NCBI RefSeq assembly: GCF_037975245.1
Contig: NC_092562.1
Coordinates: 2,883,001 to 2,947,000 of the forward strand
DNA: 64,000 nucleotides
Direction: 5' to 3'
Origin: Apostichopus japonicus
Lineage: Eukaryota; Echinodermata; Holothuroidea; Aspidochirotida; Stichopodidae
Every line of letters starts with the position of its first letter. The stretch's first letter is position 1. This document shows positions 59,304 to 64,000 of this stretch, in pieces. The notes under the pieces were generated by a model, which was not told the DNA's origin, ran no database searches, and worked only from the letters and a program-made list of their open reading frames with translations. Position numbers and translations under genes: made by a program.

Positions 59304-60389
59304 CTGCCGGAAAATTTCCCAAACTCGTCTATATGTATGCATGACTATATCACCAATAACTGAGCGAAAGAAGAACGTTCCGAAAATTAGGGGGAAAAAG
59401 AAACAAAATCACGCATTTTCCAATACATTTCGACTAAAGGTTAATTCTGCGAAGTACGTAAAGGGTGTGGAGACTCGCACAAAAAGAAACGTCTAATGCC
59501 GGTAATCTGACTTAGTTTCGAATGAGGTGTAGCAGAAGTGTAAGACACCACCATCGATCCCAGAAAATACACACACAGCTTGCTACCATCGGTAATTAGA
59601 CACTAGTGTACAGTCAGTACATACAGCTGCGGTCAATACCCACAGCACAGGTACCAGCTGAAGCTAACAAGCGTATCACGTTTCATTAGTGTCTGCATTT
59701 TATAGCGACACGTCACTTGCATGCAACGGAAAGTTAACTTTTTCAGATGGCCGCACGTGGTTTGGGGCGAGTCATCGATGCCTTTAATTTCTAGAGGGAG
59801 CTGCGAGCCTGCGGGAACCTACGAAGTGGGTAGATACCAATTATTGTGATTTGACGAATGATAACGATGTATTCAGTTAGGTTTGAAGAGGCCAGGGCCA
59901 GAATTAGACCCAAGCAGAACAAGATTATGAAAACATGACAAAATGAGAAATTGTGTTAGCATAAATATATCAAGTTAATTGGTGATGGGGATTTGTTAAA
60001 GTCCCACTCTTTATCAAATTTAGTTTGAGAAAGCACTTCTCAGCTCAGGCTAGACTGGCCCCTAAGTGGAGGAGACCAATATTTTAATTGATCAAGTTTT
60101 CCTTGTTCATTTGGTAATTCAGGATGAGAGGATAATTAGCGTACATGTATAGCCCATTCGGATCAGTTAAAGGTTGTTTAATATATCATGGAAGTAGGCC
60201 ACATGTTAATTTATGTTCATTAGAGGAAACGCATTAGTGTGTGTTGGGGTAGGGGCGTGATGTATATAGAGGTTAATTTAATTTATTATGTAATAAAGCA
60301 GAGCGCAGTTAAAGCAAGTTTACTGATGCATATCATTAAGGATGTATTTGTTGCAAGAACTTGGGTGAAATATACAAGACAGAGTGTTC
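59304..60389. other. Upstream region of the visible gene
   Basis: No exon recognised. The first CRD cysteines and the signal peptide should be encoded here or beyond the window. A TATAAAA is at 59,698. Confidence 0.4.
59698..59704 (-). promoter_or_regulatory. Possible TATA box upstream of the Fz exon
   Basis: TATAAAA on the minus strand about 395 bp before the Fz exon. No first exon with a credible signal peptide and phase-1 donor could be identified between them. Confidence 0.25.
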
Positions 60390-60397
60390 GTCACAGG

Positions 60398-62343
60398 CAC
60401 TGGCGGAGAAACAGGGGGGGTTGGGGGGGTTTTAACCCCCCACTTTTTGAAGAGGGGGGGTTGGCCCACACAATCAACCCCCCTAGTTTTTGCCAGTAAT
60501 GTTATGTTATAGCCTATGTTATGTGCTCCAAATGGCATAATAAATCAAATTATTAAATTTGAAATTGTTAAAGTCATTTCAACCTTTTACCTGGTAGGCT
60601 ACATCAACAATTAACAACCGAAAACCGAGTTAGAATTGACCCACACATTATTTCTAGCCCCTTTCCCCCACCTTGCGCATTGGAACTTGTAGCTCATAGC
60701 GCTAACTTCACCCCACAACAGACATACACAAAATAACGTTTTGTTGCTGTTGAATAGCTTTGGAACTGTATACACTTGCCAACTTCAACGAGGTGAAGGA
60801 AGGAAAAGAAAAAGAAGAAAGAGAGAAAAGGAGAAAAGGATGGAGTAGAAAATACGGCAAAAAACGGGAAGAGAAAGAGGAACAGTGACAAAATTATTCG
60901 AATTTGTAAAGCAAACAGCAGATATCACATCATATCAGTGAGCATGAAAATGGCGTTCCACGATAAACAGCCTCCAAACCATGGGCGCAGATCCTGTTGA
61001 GGACAGCGGGACGCGTCCCCACCAACTTTTTCAGTAGTGGGGACATGATATACCGTGTCCCCATCAATTTGTCTTGACCAATAGCTGCATTTCAAGTTCC
61101 CCTATATTGAACTTTGGCGCAGTTTGATCCAGCATTGTGCAAATGACATGCAGCAGTTCTCATTTTATTGTATTTTATCCACAGTTGTTAAATATAGGAC
61201 GGAAATCGCATTTGCGGCAGTCTTTATTTGTTTTCTGGGAGAGGAGCCCAGACCCATCGTATATACAAAAGTCTACTTGTATTACTTGTCCCCTGATTTT
61301 CTTTCTGCAGACGCCCATGTATTTCTCCAAACTAAATTTGTAAGCCATGAGATCTAAAACTTAAGGAGGTTTAGGAGCATCATTAGGTCTGGGAAGTGTT
61401 ATTTCCGGCGATCTGGGAGGTATATTTGCCCAAAAAAATTGTACGCTACGCGCGAACCCATGGTTGCGCTCCGCTTAGATAGTGTCATAGAACAGACACG
61501 CGTCCCCACCATTATCCAAGACTGATCTGCGCCCATGCTCAAAACTGTCGATGTGTGTAGTGTTCGGTTTCGGAAATATCTGGTATATTTTTATTTCCTT
61601 CAACGAATTTTTTTAGTAGCCGTCTGAATTTTCGAAAATTCCCTAACCAACATTCTTCATCATACTTCATCATACTCGTGCAATTTTGACCCGTCTGTTA
61701 GGGTTTGAAGGAGGTTTTTCTATATCGGTTGTCATAGATGATATTTTGTACAACATTATGGGTATGTTTTGAAGTGAATTTATTCACGAGAATTGTGATT
61801 TTTCAAATTCTGAACAGTGGGACTGACGGATATTGTGGGCCGCGATGAAGAATCACCTACAAAAGCAATGATCCACAGGATATGTGATGAAGTCGAACAT
61901 GATGTGTGACTGGTGACAATCTTCAACAAGGTTATAGATGAGAAAAAAAGTATTTGGAAAAAACTTGGTTCTCAGGCAAAAGTGTGCATATGGTTGGTCA
62001 GTTTCAAGCCCGAGAAGTGCCATTTCCGGTGATCTGGGGGTACCAAAACCAGAAATTTGCTTGTACGCTGCGCGCCAACCTATGGTGGCGCTCCGCTTAG
62101 ATAGTAATACGCGCACCTGGGTAAGAAAATCCTGCATACGCCCCTGGTTAAATGCAGCTTTTTAAGGCCTGAGCAGTGCCATTTACTGCAATCTGGGAGG
62201 CAATATTTGCCAAAAAAATCTTGTGCACTTCGCGCCAACTTATGGTGGCGCTCCACTTAGATAGTTTGCCAGCAGTTATGACTTTTTATTTCATCAATGG
62301 CCTGCAACCCCCCCCCACTTCTGACAAGAAATCTCCGCCACTG
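60398..62343. mobile_element. hAT-like composite element, 1,946 bp
   Basis: The ends are CACTGGCGGAGA and the inverse of CAGTGGCGGAGA. The perfect duplication GTCACAGG is at 60,390-60,397 and 62,344-62,351. It contains the nested element at 60,980-61,537 and, at about 61,615-62,145, an inverted copy of sequence also found at 55,990-56,520. Confidence 0.85.
60980..61537. mobile_element. Nested hAT-like element, 558 bp
   Basis: The ends CATGGGCGCAGATC and ATCTGCGCCCATG are inverse. The duplication is CTCCAAAC/CTCAAAAC (7 of 8). It also contains a minus-strand CGCTCCGCTTAGATAG repeat. Confidence 0.85.
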
Positions 62344-62525
62344 GTCACAGGGTCGCACATTGTCCCATGCACGTATTGTTTTTGGAGTTCATTCTCTATA
62401 TACATTACGACTGTGATCTGCATGCGTCTGCGCCTCTACACCATGATCGAATGCTCAGTGGACTACAACATGTTTTATCTATAATCTTCTCCATACAAGC
62501 AGCCAATTAAGGTCACATTATCAAG

Positions 62526-62648
<123 letters not shown>

Positions 62649-62699
62649 AATAACGGAAAAACTGTTAAACAACTATGCTGCATTTAGAGAAAGGCTGGA

Positions 62700-63905
<1,206 letters not shown>

Positions 63906-64000
63906 TGGCTGCGACTGCGCCCGGCTCCACACCATGCATACCGGGGGCTCAGTAAAAGGAAATCGTAGAACTTGTACAAAGTAAAAGGAAACGTTGAGAC

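Noticed and set aside
58909-59322. Ordinary Frizzled receptor gene
   Set aside because: No seven-helix sequence follows in any frame, and the CRD is cut by splice-like boundaries; kept as a CRD exon with the alternative noted.
59683-59685. ATG near the TATAAAA as start codon
   Set aside because: It is only 13 bases from the TATA box, so upstream of the expected start of transcription, and its frame soon stops without a phase-1 donor.

Overview
The window is animal nuclear DNA: AT-rich, with short exons in long introns, tandem arrays, (TA)n tracts and many short transposons. Dispersed repeats carrying a TGACCTTTGACC core and the gene's content suggest a marine invertebrate deuterostome, perhaps an echinoderm such as a sea cucumber. 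The species call is inference.

One gene dominates. It lies on the minus strand and I could assemble it by hand as 38 exons from about 59,303 (5') to the stop codon at 5,112. All exon junctions are phase-compatible, and the exons sum to an open frame of about 2,235 residues. It encodes a receptor-type protein tyrosine phosphatase. The order is Frizzled-type cysteine-rich domain (CRD), Ig, FN3, Ig, FN3, nine further FN3 domains, a membrane-proximal region, one transmembrane helix, a basic juxtamembrane segment, PTP domain D1 and PTP domain D2. D1 keeps the [17 protein letters not shown] and VQ..EQ motifs and should be active. D2 has WPN and HCIDGIGRTG and lacks the Q-loop glutamine, so it is probably a pseudophosphatase. 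The 5' end is unresolved: the first two CRD cysteines and a signal peptide are not in the recognised exons.

Layout: 1-3,245 is a ~323-bp satellite, with diverged relatives to ~3,710; 3,710-5,111 is intergenic or 3' UTR; 5,112-9,492 holds the D2 exons; 9,493-15,871 is a repeat-filled intron; 15,872-23,709 holds the D1 exons; 25,119-32,679 holds the juxtamembrane, transmembrane and membrane-proximal exons; 35,596-50,624 holds the FN3 exons and second Ig; 53,259-53,549 is the first Ig; 58,950-59,303 is the CRD exon; 60-64 kb is transposon-rich, with a Penelope-like retroelement fragment between two (TA)n tracts.

Most non-exon features are repeats inside this gene: minisatellites with units of about 20, 26, 30, 36, 42, 48, 157 and 161 bp, and eight short elements with terminal inverted repeats and 8-bp target-site duplications (hAT-like), two of them nested in others. 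I found no other convincing protein-coding gene on either strand.
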